A DNA stretch of 64,000 bases from Leptobrachium leishanense (GCA_009667805.1 CM019075.1:19651615-19715614), one strand, 5' to 3'; shown: positions 24,001 to 32,876, counted from the first letter of the stretch. Numbers and translations are program-made. The notes: generated by a model not told the origin, from the sequence alone.

Positions 24001-27000
24001 TGGTGCGTGTATAAATAAAACCCACCATCTCTGCCTCTCCTTGGCTGAAAAGCAGCTGGAGGGGCTTGGAGCTGCTCAGTAGAGCGGCCTTTTGGTTACA
24101 ACTAGTATAGGCCTAGAAACATTATTACCATGCATCACTGCAGACTTATTATCACCCTGGAGTCATTACTACTCGGTGTCGCCCCAGAGTCATTATTACC
24201 CATTGTCACGACCCAGAGTCACTATTACGCAGTGTCGCCCCAGAGTCATTATTACCCAGCATCATTATTACGCAGTGTCACTCCAGAGTCGATATTACGC
24301 AGTGTCGCTCCAGAGTCCTTATTATCCAGCATCAACCCCAGAGTCATTATTGCCCAGCATCATTATTAGTGTCGCTCCAGTTATTACCCAGCATCACCCC
24401 CAGTGTCGTTATTACGCAGTGTCGCTCCAGAGTCGTCATTACCCAGCATCATTATTAGGCAGTGTCGCTCCAGAGTCATTATTACGCAATATCACTCCAG
24501 AGTAATTTTCCAGTGTCACTTCAGTCATTATTACGCAGTGTCACCCCAGAGTCGTTATTACGCAGTACCGCTCCGGAGACATTATTACCCTACATCACCC
24601 CCAGAGTCGTCATTACCAGTATCGCCAGCGCCCCAAAATCAGTATTACCACAGTCCTCTACCTCTGCTGGTCCCCGAGGTATCATTACTAGCCTCTCTCC
24701 TGTGATAGTTAGCATTGAAGCTCTAAGGCCATTATTACAATCGGCCAGTTTCTCTCCAACAGAAGCCATCATTCAGTCACTCCCGGAGCCGTCATTACCC
24801 GGATCAGTCCATGTACTCTTATTACCAATATCCTTCACTGAGCTATAATTAGTAGTTTCACTCGCAGACCTAATATTACATGGATTACTCTTTAAAACCC
24901 TTATTACCTTCAACCCCCCCCCTCCCCATCAAATCTGTGTGACCTCCCAGGATGAGGCCCTATAATCTATAGCTCTCCCGAAACACTCAGGTTTTCTAGC
25001 AATGTAAAGAAACCGGTCAGAAGGTCTCTGTGTTTGACTTTTGGATAAACAAAGCGTGAAGAGAAGACTGAATAGAGAACATAGTGGGAAAATATAGAAG
25101 GGATGGTGGGACACGAGACATCAGGATGGATGGAGAAAGCAATAGACAGACTATGAGATGGCGAAAGCAATGGACAGACAGACTATGAGATGGCGAAAGC
25201 AATAGACAGACTATGAGATGGCGAAAGCAACAGACAGACTATGAGATGGCGAAAGCAATAGACAGACTATGAGATGGCGAAAGCAATAGACAGACTATGA
25301 GATGGCGAAAGCAATGGACAGACTATGAGATGGCGAAAGCAATGGACAGACTATGAGATGGCGAAAGCAATGGACAGACTATGAGATGGCGAAAGCAATG
25401 GACAGACTATGAGATGGCGAAAGCAATGGACAGACTATGAGATGGCGAAAGCAATGGACAGACTATGAGATGGCGAAAGCAATGGACTGACTATGAGATG
25501 GCGAAAGCAATGGACAGACTATGAGATGGCGAAAGCAATGGACAGACTATGAGATGGCGAAAGCAATGGACAGACTATGAGATGGCGAAAGCATGACAGA
25601 CTATGAGATGGCGAAAGCAATGGACAGACTATGAGATGGCTGAGCAATGGACAGACCTATGAGGATGGCGAAAGCAATGGACAGACTATGAGATGGCGAA
25701 AGCAATGGACAGACTTATGAGATGGCGAAAGCAATGGACAGACTATGAGATGGCGAAAGCAATGGACAGACTATGAGATGGCGAAAGCAATGGACAGACT
25801 ATGAGATGGCGAAAGCAATGGACAGACTATGAGATGGCGAAAGCAATGGACAGACTATGAGATGGCGAAAGCAATGGACAGACTATGAGATGGCGAAAGC
25901 AATGGACAGACTATGAGATGGCGAAAGCAATGGACAGACTATGAGATGACGCGACGGATGGAAATGACTAAAGCTAATGGCAGAGCTATGAAGATGGCGA
26001 AAGCAATGGCAGAAAGCAGATGGACGAAAGATGGACAGACTTGAGATGGGAAACATGGACAGAGACTTTCGAGACAATATGAGATAGGCGAAAGCAATGG
26101 CGACAGACTATGAGATGGCGAAAGCAATGGACAGGCGGACTGACTATGAGATGGAGAAAGCAATGGACAGGCGGACTGACTATGAGATGGAGAAAGCAAT
26201 GGACAGGCGGACTGACTATGAGATGGAGAAAGCAATGGACAGGCGGACGATATGAGATGAAGAAAGCAATGGCAACTATGGACAGATGGAGATGGATGGA
26301 CAAATCATGAGAGATGGAGAAAGCAATGGACAAACTATGAGATGGAAAAGCAATGGACAAACTATGAGATGGAGAAAGCAATGGACAAACTATGAGATGG
26401 AGAAAGCATGGACAAACTATGAGATGGAGAAAGCAATGGACAAACTATGAGATGGAGAAAGCAATGGACAAACTATGAGATGGAGAAAGCAATGGACAAA
26501 CTATGAGATGGAGAAAGCAATGGACAAACTATGAGATGGAGAAAGCAATGGACAAACTATGAGATGGAGAAAGCAATGGACAAACTATGAGATGGAGAAA
26601 GCAATGGACAAACTATGAGATGAAGAAAGCAATAGACAGGCGGACTGACTATGAGATGAAGAAAGCAATAGACAGACTATGAGATGGAGAAAGCATTGGA
26701 CAGGCGGACTATTAGGGTTAGTCAGAGAGCGGTGAAAACCAGGAGAATGACTGGAGAAGTGAAAATTTTAGGTCAAAATAGCCGATTTGAAAAGTGAAAT
26801 AAATGAGAGGATTTTTCTGGTTTGACTATTTTGACCTAGAATTTTAACTTCTCCAGTCATTCTCCTGGTTTTCACCTCTCTCTGAATAACCCTGCATGTG
26901 AAGGAGAAAGCAATGGACAGACCATGTGATGGACATTACAATAAACAGACCAGGTATGAGACTGACAAAGCATCAGTGACGGTGAATAAGCAAAAAATCA

Positions 27001-28210
27001 CAGAACTGGAGTTCAACAGAGGTAGAAACCAAGAAAACCTATAAAACCTTACAGAAGAAATATATCGGGGGGGGGGGAAATCTGAAAGCTGGGGTCAAGT
27101 CGAGCAGGAACGCAGTTCCTCCACTATTTTATTAAAGTGAACGGAGTTCCTGTTGGTCCCACACAATAATAAAGCTTTTAAGTCATAATAAATATTTATT
27201 GTGTATTTTCCATAAGATTCTGCCTTTTATATACACACATTAATATCAAATTAGAGCATGGGTGTGTTGAGAGACTGCTTAGCTAAATGGGGGGGGGGCA
27301 GAAATCATGGTTAATGTTTAGGACTTAACCTGTCTCCAAAAGGTATGGAAAGAACAAGAGACAGACCTGAGGTGGGCAGGGGATGAGACGGATGATTAGA
27401 CCTTATAAATCCTGTCTTTGCTCGAATTTCCCCAACAAGAATGTTACTAATCCTGCTTTCACTTATCCTCGGAGGATTGGACGTTCTTACCCCTGTGTCC
27501 TCTTGGATACGGCTACAAAAATTTACAAATCCTGTAATCCTATTCGACCGCAACGCCACAATGGCGGTATCAGTCATACTCGCTCCGATACTGATAATAC
27601 GCTACGTAATAATATATCTCCGACTCCCGCAGACAGAGCTATACTTTGTGTGGTCACGGAGATCAGGTCTCCACTTATTGAGGAGCCGGTAGGAAATCGT
27701 AAGAGCCGTTGAGTTTAGTCGTCGGACAATAATTTCTGTATAGGTTTGCGTAGAGCAATAATCCAGAAATCTAGCGTTTTAGAGGTCTGTGGAAACATGG
27801 CGTCTGCATTTGTCAAAGCCTGACTTCGATTTGTTGGTCAGGAACATTGCCAAGAGCGTGGTCGCACCTTCTTGGCCAAACCCCAGCTTTGCCAGATCCG
27901 CGTTCCCTCCTCCGCCTAGAACCCAACTCGATCACCTGACAAAATGACATTTTCCACTCCTTCCAACGCAGACAAAAAAAAAGTTACCATGTGTCTGCTC
28001 GACACAGCTGTTGACATTTAAACCCCAAGTCTACTCAGACTGCGTGACCACTGCGCCCATGGATGCTCTGGCCAACCCTTGGTGGTTCATCCAACTTTGG
28101 GTCAACGCTGATGACCTTCTATCCTTAATCTACAAATAAGGGCACTTACTGAAGACATGAGATGCACAGATGAGCAGTAGAAACCCCATGGTGATGGTTG
28201 ATGGACACAT
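14886..28210 (-). CDS. MUC1: Mucin-1 orthologue, six coding exons (terminal exon missing)
   Basis: Exons are 28210-28150, 20884-19546, 19200-19127, 16140-16010, 15224-15115 and 15017-14886. All introns begin GT and end AG, and the phases agree (1, 0, 2, 1, 0). The product is a type I membrane mucin: signal peptide, Ser/Thr/Pro repeat domain, SEA domain that would cleave itself into two bound subunits, one transmembrane helix and a signalling tail. The strongest evidence is PGWGIALLVL at the membrane entry, essentially the MUC1 sequence, then CRRKN and DIF with spaced Tyr residues in the tail. About 616 residues are encoded before the missing last exon. A one-base loss inside the repeat array near 20271 breaks the frame as assembled. 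Repeat length and low similarity outside the SEA, membrane and tail parts fit MUC1 evolution. Introns are filled with transposons and minisatellites. Confidence 0.88.
15115..15224 (-). CDS. MUC1: MUC1 exon 5: stalk and transmembrane helix
   Basis: The acceptor is TTGCAG before 15224 and the donor is ATG, GTAAGCC at 15114. The exon enters in phase 1 and leaves in phase 0. It codes SSSRPTVADTVPGWG, then a helix of about 25 hydrophobic residues (IALLVLASIVLLFAIIFIIF). PGWGIALLVL is the MUC1 membrane entry. The helix has no charged residue. Confidence 0.92.
16010..16140 (-). CDS. MUC1: MUC1 exon 4: second half of SEA domain
   Basis: The acceptor is CCTTACAG before 16140 and the donor is GTAAGTG at 16009. 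With the preceding exon it reads EFR, SGSVIVDNSLLFSEN, LGVEKIQPILNEKLN, GKTINNLETTVVT. GSVIV matches the GSVVV autoproteolysis motif of self-cleaving SEA domains; cleavage in the family is between Gly and Ser. The helix after it is typical for SEA. Confidence 0.88.
16256..16341. mobile_element. Old MITE copy, GGGGTCAA family
   Basis: An inverted pair GGGGTCAAATGGAGCAGGAACTCC and GGAGTTCCCATTTGACCC flanks about 45 bp. The same family occurs complete at 58120-58406 and in part at 27092-27160. It lies in MUC1 intron 3. No target duplication is visible. Confidence 0.55.
16384..16556. mobile_element. hAT MITE with exact 8-bp target duplication
   Basis: The 173-bp element is flanked by GATATGTA on both sides (16376-16383 and 16557-16564). 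The ends are CAGACATCAAAATTTCC and its partner GAAATTTTGAGCCATG. It lies in MUC1 intron 3. The right half of a relative lies at 56220-56301. Confidence 0.82.
17067..17202. mobile_element. hAT MITE, long hairpin
   Basis: CAGGGGTCCGCAACCTTGGC is matched by an inverted copy ending GACCCCTG, and the arms cover nearly the whole 136 bp. The flanks GCCTAGGT and ACCTAGGC share CCTAGG with TA in the centre, in line with hAT target preference. It lies in MUC1 intron 3. It is the best-preserved copy of the GATGTTTTGGAACTACAT group here. Confidence 0.8.
17452..18640 (+). mobile_element. CR1 LINE, 5' truncated, in MUC1 intron 3
   Basis: The copy begins in the reverse transcriptase and keeps the 3' part. 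17578-18009 codes VSGVPQGSV, INDLEIGI, FADDTKLGK (catalytic pair of the FADD type usual in CR1), WALKWQMKFNLDKCKVMHFG and KDLGIIID. The C-terminal region continues in other frames at 17934-18493 (SYEERLTSLNLFSLEKRRLRGD, then TVRTIKLWNSLPVEVV). Frameshifts and stops make it dead. The 3' border is approximate. Confidence 0.88.
18779..18796. repeat. TG microsatellite
   Basis: A short run of GT dinucleotides in MUC1 intron 3. Confidence 0.8.
19127..19200 (-). CDS. MUC1: MUC1 exon 3: middle of SEA domain
   Basis: The acceptor is CTTTGCAG before 19200 and the donor GTGAGA follows 19127. The exon codes 24 residues plus two bases: FHQVFNCTGCETKGQYVGVL, then ILEF. It enters in phase 0 after the ATG that ends exon 2 and leaves in phase 2. 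A CTGC pair could form a local disulfide; I do not recall it in mammalian MUC1. NCT is a possible N-glycosylation site. Confidence 0.85.
19546..20884 (-). CDS. MUC1: MUC1 exon 2: tandem-repeat mucin domain and start of SEA
   Basis: The acceptor is ATATTTCAG before 20884 and the donor GTAATT follows 19546. The exon opens with TSAQTSITIDTTTTSS, then about 34 copies of TSESTTAGSPV or TSESTTASSPV, about half Ser and Thr with one Pro, as expected for dense O-glycosylation. After the array come TRTSTATSVTSTTQS and the first SEA strand and helix (VYVTIRITNKDYS, TYYKELESQVTEM). The exon is 1,339 bp, one base short of the length needed for the entry and exit phases. The missing C lies near 20271 (GGTAACGGTGAG in place of GGTAACCGGTGAG). 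Below that point the mucin reading moves to another open frame that has no ATG. Confidence 0.86.
19724..20842 (-). repeat. MUC1: 33-bp coding minisatellite (MUC1 repeat domain)
   Basis: About 34 units of a 33-bp sequence, read on the minus strand as ACCAGCGAATCCACAACAGC plus 13 more bases. Units between 19724 and about 20400 are almost identical. Units from 20400 to 20842 (the N-terminal side of the protein) vary more, with GTCGTG, CTCGTA and ACCGGCGAG forms. One unit near 20271 lacks a base. Other frames are open in both directions only because the unit length is a multiple of three. Confidence 0.95.
21851..22520 (+). mobile_element. Solo LTR with 5-bp target duplication, MUC1 intron 1
   Basis: The sequence begins TGTCATGCCTG and ends GAGCCTGACA, with TGTCA/TGACA termini. 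The same five bases GTTAC lie directly outside on both sides (21846-21850, 22521-22525). No internal retroviral genes are present, so it is a solo LTR of about 670 bp left by recombination. The pyrimidine-rich CTG/CCT style is typical of vertebrate Gypsy-type LTRs. The family is inferred. Confidence 0.78.
22930..23351. repeat. Degenerate CATTATTAC-type tandem array, left part
   Basis: Recurring words (GAGTCATTA, CATTATTA, CCTGAGCC, CCAGAG) at 22-28 bp spacing continue on the far side of the foldback element (24111-24900). The array seems older than that insertion. Confidence 0.5.
23362..24100. mobile_element. Foldback element, 249-bp inverted arms, 10-bp target duplication
   Basis: The left arm 23362-23610 and right arm 23666-23914 are inverted copies with few differences, around a 55-bp loop. 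The loop and arm end (23614-23678) recur in direct orientation at 24034-24098 without a difference. ACTAGTATAG lies directly outside both ends (23352-23361, 24101-24110), so the whole 739 bp was inserted as one piece. No protein is coded. Inverted 5' copies plus terminal direct repeats are known from Penelope-like and twin-primed elements, but the family cannot be fixed. Confidence 0.75.
24111..24900. repeat. Degenerate minisatellite, about 25-bp unit
   Basis: Units resemble CAGAGTCATTATTACGCAGT plus GTCGCTC, with many variants. Open frames across it are artefacts of the repeat. It lies in MUC1 intron 1. Confidence 0.85.
25135..26710. repeat. 28-bp minisatellite with 36-bp variants
   Basis: Units read GACAGACTATGAGATGGCGA plus AAGCAATG. 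From about 26105 longer units with GGCGGACTGACTATGAGATG occur, then units with GACAAACTATGAGATGGAGA. Two stretches (25590-25720 and 25935-26110) are full of one-base gains and losses. It lies in MUC1 intron 1. Confidence 0.93.
26714..26893. mobile_element. Palindromic MITE, about 60-bp terminal inverted repeats
   Basis: The left end is AGGGTTAGTCAGAGAG then GGTGAAAACCAGGAGAATGA, and the right end is the inverted copy with few changes. The total is 180 bp. No clear target duplication is seen, so the superfamily is not assigned. It sits at the end of the 28-bp minisatellite in MUC1 intron 1. Confidence 0.72.
27092..27160. mobile_element. Fragment of the GGGGTCAAGT MITE family
   Basis: GGGGTCAAGTCGAGCAGGAA is followed by CAGTTCCTCCACTATTTTA and GGAGTTCCTGTTGGTCCC. 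It resembles the complete element at 58120-58406. Confidence 0.5.
27170..28140. other. MUC1 intron 1, no further feature seen
   Basis: Small frames on both strands overlap, without motifs. Short poly-G and poly-A runs occur. I see nothing that supports another exon. Confidence 0.4.
28150..28210 (-). CDS. MUC1: MUC1 exon 1: signal peptide
   Basis: The exon reads MCPSTITMGFLLLICASHVF and one base, then donor GTAAGTG at 28149. A hydrophobic core (GFLLLICA) follows an uncharged start, and cleavage could occur near the end of the exon. The second Met (codon 8) is an alternative start with a more usual spacing. Phase 1 joins exactly to exon 2. The context before the first ATG has A at -3. Confidence 0.78.
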
Positions 28211-28372
28211 TTTGGTGGTCCTGGCTGAAGGGCACGATGTCCTGGTGCTCCTGGCTGATGGGCACATCCTGTTCGTGCTGGCTATGTAGTGTATCCTGTT
28301 AGTGCTGGCCGATCACTGCTTCTCCGCGTCTCTGTGTGCCGTTACCTCTTCTGCGTTTGGAAAAAAAAATAA
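28211..28372 (-). other. MUC1: Probable MUC1 5' untranslated region
   Basis: This lies between the start codon and the expected transcription start about 28-30 bp below the TATA box. It carries a short imperfect repeat (CTGGCTGAAGGGCAC, CTGGCTGATGGGCAC). The start site is inferred, not seen. Confidence 0.5.
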
Positions 28373-28399
28373 ATCCAAGGAACTCCTCCCTGTTTTAGC

Positions 28400-28405
28400 T
28401 TTATA
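28400..28405 (-). promoter_or_regulatory. MUC1: TATA box of MUC1
   Basis: TATAAA on the minus strand lies about 190 bp above the start codon, next to a GGGAGGAG purine box on its downstream side. The mammalian MUC1 promoter also has a TATA box. Confidence 0.55.
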
Positions 28406-28900
28406 CCTGGCTTAAATCAGCCCAGCTACCTGAGAGCAGGTGGATCCTCCCCCCACCAGCCAAGGACACAAGTAATAAGCTTGCGTAGCCCAAAGCTCGC
28501 TATTCTACACTTCACTAAGCACCCATTCCACTCAACCCTACGAGCAGGGGCCAAATTTCCTGTTCTGTTCCCCCCCCCCTTAGGCGCTGGCTCTCGTCTG
28601 GGACCTTCCTCTGGAATATGAATGACCAAATATTCTCCAGGCAAAGTCAGTGCAGAAATGCAAATGCACATGTCCCCAAATATTTGTTTAGACTGTAACC
28701 TTTGACAACACCCTTACCTAAAGCTTTTTATCGATACAATTTTTTTTTTTACATTTTATGCTTTTTTTAACCTTTTTTAATTTTTTTAATTTTTTTTTTG
28801 CAGTACGTCATACCACCGCGTATTCTGTAATCCATAGTAGCTTGCTCATATCATTTATTGGAACCCGTAGAGCTGTACGGCGGTGGCGCAGATAAACGGA
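28406..28900. other. Upstream of MUC1, unassigned; T-rich tract
   Basis: A T-rich tract lies at 28735-28800. No other gene start is recognisable in the opposite direction. In mammals a TRIM gene lies head to head with MUC1, but no exon of one is visible here. Confidence 0.4.
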
Positions 28901-28929
28901 ATGAGCGAGTGGTGTGTATATACACATAG

Positions 28930-29190
28930 CTATATGCTAGAATTGGGGTGAAATCTTCAGTATGTGTTGGAGATAGAGCGATACACCTCGACATTCACGT
29001 GGTGAAATGTCGACATTCAGGTGAAACAAACGTGTACTCCCGTATTTGCATACTGGGCGAAAAAATACCGTATAACCAAACATATATAAAAACTCTACAT
29101 ATTATAGAGTCCCCCCCCCTTATCTATATGTCAGAGGAGACAGAACTCGACCCACCCCCAATAAATTTTAAACTGGGTGACATAGAACTA
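28930..29190. repeat. Degenerate AAACTGGGTGA repeat, left part
   Basis: Words such as CATACTGGGCGAAAAAATA and CCAATAAATTTTAAACTGGG resemble the units at 32925-33640. The two parts may be one old array cut by later expansions. Confidence 0.4.
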
Positions 29191-29196
29191 AGTCGG

Positions 29197-29255
29197 ATCT
29201 GCAACATCGGCCCTCCAGATGTTTTGGAACTACATTTCCCATGAGTCTCCACTAA
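29197..29255. mobile_element. hAT MITE fragment, GATGTTTTGGAACTACAT family
   Basis: TGCAACATCGGCCCTCCAGA is followed by TGTTTTGGAACTACATTTCC and CATGAGTC. This is the left half of the family seen complete at 17067. Confidence 0.6.
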
Positions 29256-29606
29256 CCTAGTGAATGACTGAGCATCAAGAGACAAGTACCTTATTGTCTA
29301 ATGAAGGTTCTTCGTTTATGTTACCTATAGTAATATCAGGGGTTAAGCCGTAAAAAAAAAGAAGTGTGGGAACTCCCTAACATTTCTGTCCATTCCGGTC
29401 ATAAAGATTACTGGGAGTCACAGCAGCTGCAGCACTTCTTTATGCATGAGAATGCCGTTCTCCTTGCAAACGCAGATACATTGTCATTCCCATGCCATCC
29501 CGATGTACATAAATCCAGGAAAACCCTTAAATATAGGCAGTTTTATAAAATTGTGTCTATATAGAAAAGTATTGCAGCGTCCCAGTATATCAGCCAAAAG
29601 GCCTAA

Positions 29607-30058
29607 AATAGTGAGGGAACTGAGTTGCTCCTGCTAAAATAGTGAGGGAACTGAGTTGCTCCTGCTAAAATAGTGAGGGAACTGAGTTCCTTCTGCTAAA
29701 ATAGTGAGGGAACTGAGTTCCTCCTGCTAAAATAGTGAGGGAACTGAGTTCCTCCTGCTAAAAGTGAGGGAACTGAGTTCCTCCTGCTAAAATAGTGAGG
29801 GAACTGAGTTCCTCCTGCTAAAATAGTGAGGGAACTGAGTTCCTCCTGCTAAAATAGTGAGGGAACTGAGTTCCTCCTGCTAAAATAGTGAGGGAACTGA
29901 GTTCCTCCTGCTAAAATAGTGAGGGAACTGAGTTCCTCCTGCTAAAATAGTGAGGGAACTGAGTTCCTCCTGCTAAACTAGTGAGGGAACTGAGTTCCTC
30001 CTGCTAAAATAGTGAGGGAACTGAGTTCCTCCTGCTAAAATAGTGAGGGAACTGAGTT
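29607..30058. repeat. 31-bp minisatellite, about 15 units
   Basis: The unit is TAAAATAGTGAGGGAACTGA plus GTTCCTCCTGC and contains the palindrome GGAACTGAGTTCC. Units are nearly identical; one (about 29759) lacks three bases. Two more units occur at 32733-32792 beyond the next array. The same words occur once inside the MITE at 58120-58406, the likely source. Confidence 0.95.
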
Positions 30059-30109
30059 GCAAGAATCCATGAAGGCCCCCCTCGTCGGCCGTGGGGAGGG
30101 GCCGAGGCA

Positions 30110-32330
30110 GTACCAGTATGCCCCGCACCTTCAAGACCCACCCTCCGCGTGGGCCCCAGATATCAGACCCCCAGTATCAGACCCCAGAAATTTACCAGCC
30201 AGTATCAGACCCCCAGTAATTAGCCAGTATCAGACCCCCAGTAATTAGCCAGTATCAGACCCCCAGTAATTAGCCAGTATCAGACCACCAGTAATTAGCC
30301 AGTATCAGACCCCCAGTAATTAGCCAGCCAGTAGCAGAACCCCAGTAATTAGCCAGCCAGTATCAGACCCCCCAGTAATTAGCCAGCCAGCATCAGACCC
30401 CAGTAACTAGCCAGCCAGGATCAGACCCCCAGTAATTAGCCAGGATCAGACCCCCAGTAATTAGCCAGGATCAGACCCCCAGTAATTGGCCAGTATCAGA
30501 CCCCCAGTAATTGGCCAGTATCAGACCCCCAGTAACTAGCCAGTATCAGACCCCCAGTAATTAGCCAGCCAGTATCAGACTCCAATAATTAGCCAGCCAG
30601 GATCAGACCCCCCAGTAATTAGCCAGTATCAGACCCCCAGTAATTGGCCAACCAGGATCAGACCCCCCAGTAATTAGCCAGCCAGTATCCGACCCCCAGT
30701 ATCAGACCCCCAGTAATTAGCCAGCATCAGACCCCAGTAATTAGCCAGCCAGTATCTGACCCCCAGTAATTAGCCAGTTTCCGACCCCCAGTAATTAGCC
30801 AGTATCAGACCCCAGTAATTAGCCAGCAGCATCAGACCCCAGTAATTAGCCAGCCAGTATCTGACCCCCAGTAATTAGCCAGTTTCCGACCCCCAGTAAT
30901 TAGCCAGTATCAGACCCCCAGTAATTAGCCAGCATCAGACCCCAGTAATTAGCCAGCCAGTATCAGACCCCAGTAATTAGCCAGCATCAGACCCCAGTAA
31001 TTAGCCAGCCAGTATCAGACCCCCTGTAATTAGCCAGCATCAGACCCCAGTAATTAGCCAGCCAGCATCAGACCCCAGTAATTAGCCAGCCAGCATCAGA
31101 CCCCAGTAATTAGCCAGCCAGCATCAGACCCCAGTAATTAGCCAGCCAGTATCAGACCCCAGTAATTAGCCAGCCAGTATCAGACCCCAGTAATTAGCCA
31201 GCCAGTATCAGACCCCAGTAATTAGCCAGCCAGTATCAGACCCCAGTAATTAGCCAGCCAGTATCAGACCCCAGTAATTAGCCAGCATCAGACCCCAGTA
31301 ATTAGCCAGCCAGCATCAGACCCCAGTAATTAGCCAGCCAGCATCAGACCCCAGTAATTAGCCAGCCAGCATCAGACCCCAGGAATTAGCCAGCATCAGA
31401 CCCCAATAATTAGCCAGCCAGCATCAGACCCCAGTAATTAGCCGGCCAGTATCAGAACCCCAGTAATTAGCCAGCATCAGACCCCAGTAATTAGCCGGCC
31501 AGCATCAGACCCCAGTAATTAGCCGGCCAGTATCAGAACCCCAGTAATTAGCCGGCCAGTATCAGAACCCCAGTAATTAGCCAGCCAAGATCAGTCCCCC
31601 AGTAATTAGCCAGTATCAGACCCCCCAGTAATTAGCCAGCCAGCATCAGAACCCCAGTAATTAGCCAGCCAGGATCAGTCCCCCAGTAATTAGCCAGTAT
31701 CAGAGCCCATTAATTAGCCAGTATCAGAACCCCATTAATTAGCCAGTATCAGAACCCCATTAATTAGCCAGTATCAGAACCCCATTAATTAGCCAGCATC
31801 AGAACCCCAGTAATTAGCCAGCATCAGAACCCCAGTAATTAGCCAGCCAGTATCAGACCCCAGTAATTAGCGGCCAGTATCAGAACCCCAGTAATTAGCC
31901 AGCATCAGACCCCAGTAATTAGCCGGCCAGCATCAGACCCCAGTAATTAGCCGGCCAGTATCAGAACCCCAGTAATTAGCCAGCCAAGATCAGTCCCCCA
32001 GTAATTAGCCAGTATCAGACCCCCCAGTAATTAGCCAGCCAGCATCAGAACCCCAGTAATTAGCCAGCCAGGATCAGTCCCCCAGTAATTAGCCAGTATC
32101 AGACCCCATTAATTAGCCAGTATCAGAACCCCATTAATTAGCCAGTATCAGAACCCCATTAATTAGCCAGTATCAGAACCCCAGTAATTAGCCAGCATCA
32201 GAACCCCAGTAATTAGCCAGCCAGTATCAGACCCCAGTAATTAGCCAGCCAGTATCAGACCCCAGTAACCAGCCAGTATCAGACCCCAGTAACCAGCCAG
32301 TATCAGACCCCAGTAATTAGCCAGCCTCTG
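30110..32330. repeat. 2.2-kb minisatellite, 21-29 bp units
   Basis: Units read CAGTAATTAGCCAGCCAGTA plus TCAGACCCC, in short and long forms (with one or two CCAG). Longer blocks of several units recur with the same variant order, for example 31430-31790 and 31900-32200, showing block duplication. No coding capacity. Confidence 0.95.
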
Positions 32331-32732
32331 CTCACTCACACAGACACAAACAACCCACCCCAGCTTGTTACATACTTACCATGGGTAAGTATGGCCTCCA
32401 CTCTCTGCACTTCCCCTCCCTGCACATGCTGGACACTTCCAGCAGAGCAGGGGAAGCTCTGCTTTGCTTGGCTGTGGAGGGGGAAGGGACGGGGCCAGCA
32501 CGTCCCCATGTGAGCAGCTGTCCTCTTCTTCCTCCTACTCCTCCCCCGGCAGGGCCTTTATTTCTGGCGCAGCGTGTGGGAGTTTGATCCCACACGCTGC
32601 CGATCAAACGGGAGATCATTTGCATGATCCCTGCCTGGACTGTGGGGCAAGCAAGGCTAATCTGGGCCCCCAGACTCAGGGGCCCCGGTGCAGTGGCACC
32701 CGCTGCACCCCTGGTAGTTACGCCTCTGCCTC
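32331..32732. mobile_element. Unassigned DNA ending in a GTAGTTACGCCTCTG transposon end
   Basis: The right end, read on the minus strand, starts CAGAGGCGTAACTACCAGGG and continues GTGCAGCGGGTGCCACTGCA, a style I associate with hAT-like transposon ends. The partner end is not found. With 30059-32330 it interrupts the 31-bp minisatellite. Confidence 0.45.
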
Positions 32733-32792
32733 CTACTAAAATAGTGAGGGAACGGAGTTCCTCCTGCTAAAATAGTGAGGGAACTGCGTTTT
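32733..32792. repeat. Two displaced units of the 31-bp minisatellite
   Basis: CTACTAAAATAGTGAGGGAA and the following unit are the same as at 29607-30058, 2.7 kb away. Confidence 0.85.
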
Positions 32793-32814
32793 TTATTTTT
32801 GTTTATTCTGATCA

Positions 32815-32876
32815 TGGGAGATGTGGTTCCAAAACATCTGGAGGGCCATGGTTGCCGGCCCCTGATCTAAATGATG
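32815..32876 (-). mobile_element. hAT MITE fragment, minus orientation
   Basis: Read on the minus strand it is CAGGGGCCGGCAACCATGGC, CCTCCAGATGTTTTGGAACC. It is the left half of the GATGTTTTGGAACTACAT family. Confidence 0.62.

Noticed and set aside
23362..24100. Foldback element as a Mutator-type transposon (9-bp duplications)
   Set aside because: The duplication looks like 10 bp, and the two outer ends are not inverted copies of each other.
24092..24848. Three overlapping plus-strand frames with Tyr/Ser/Pro repeats
   Set aside because: They follow a degenerate minisatellite, change frame with each indel and have no splice or start context.
25017..26381. Frames with HSLSIAF and QWTGGLTMRWRK repeats
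   Set aside because: Shadows of the 28-36 bp minisatellite, with no evidence of coding.
29607..32330. Possible CRISPR-like or satellite-centromere array
   Set aside because: Units are contiguous with no unique spacers, and the context is a vertebrate intergenic region. They are minisatellites.
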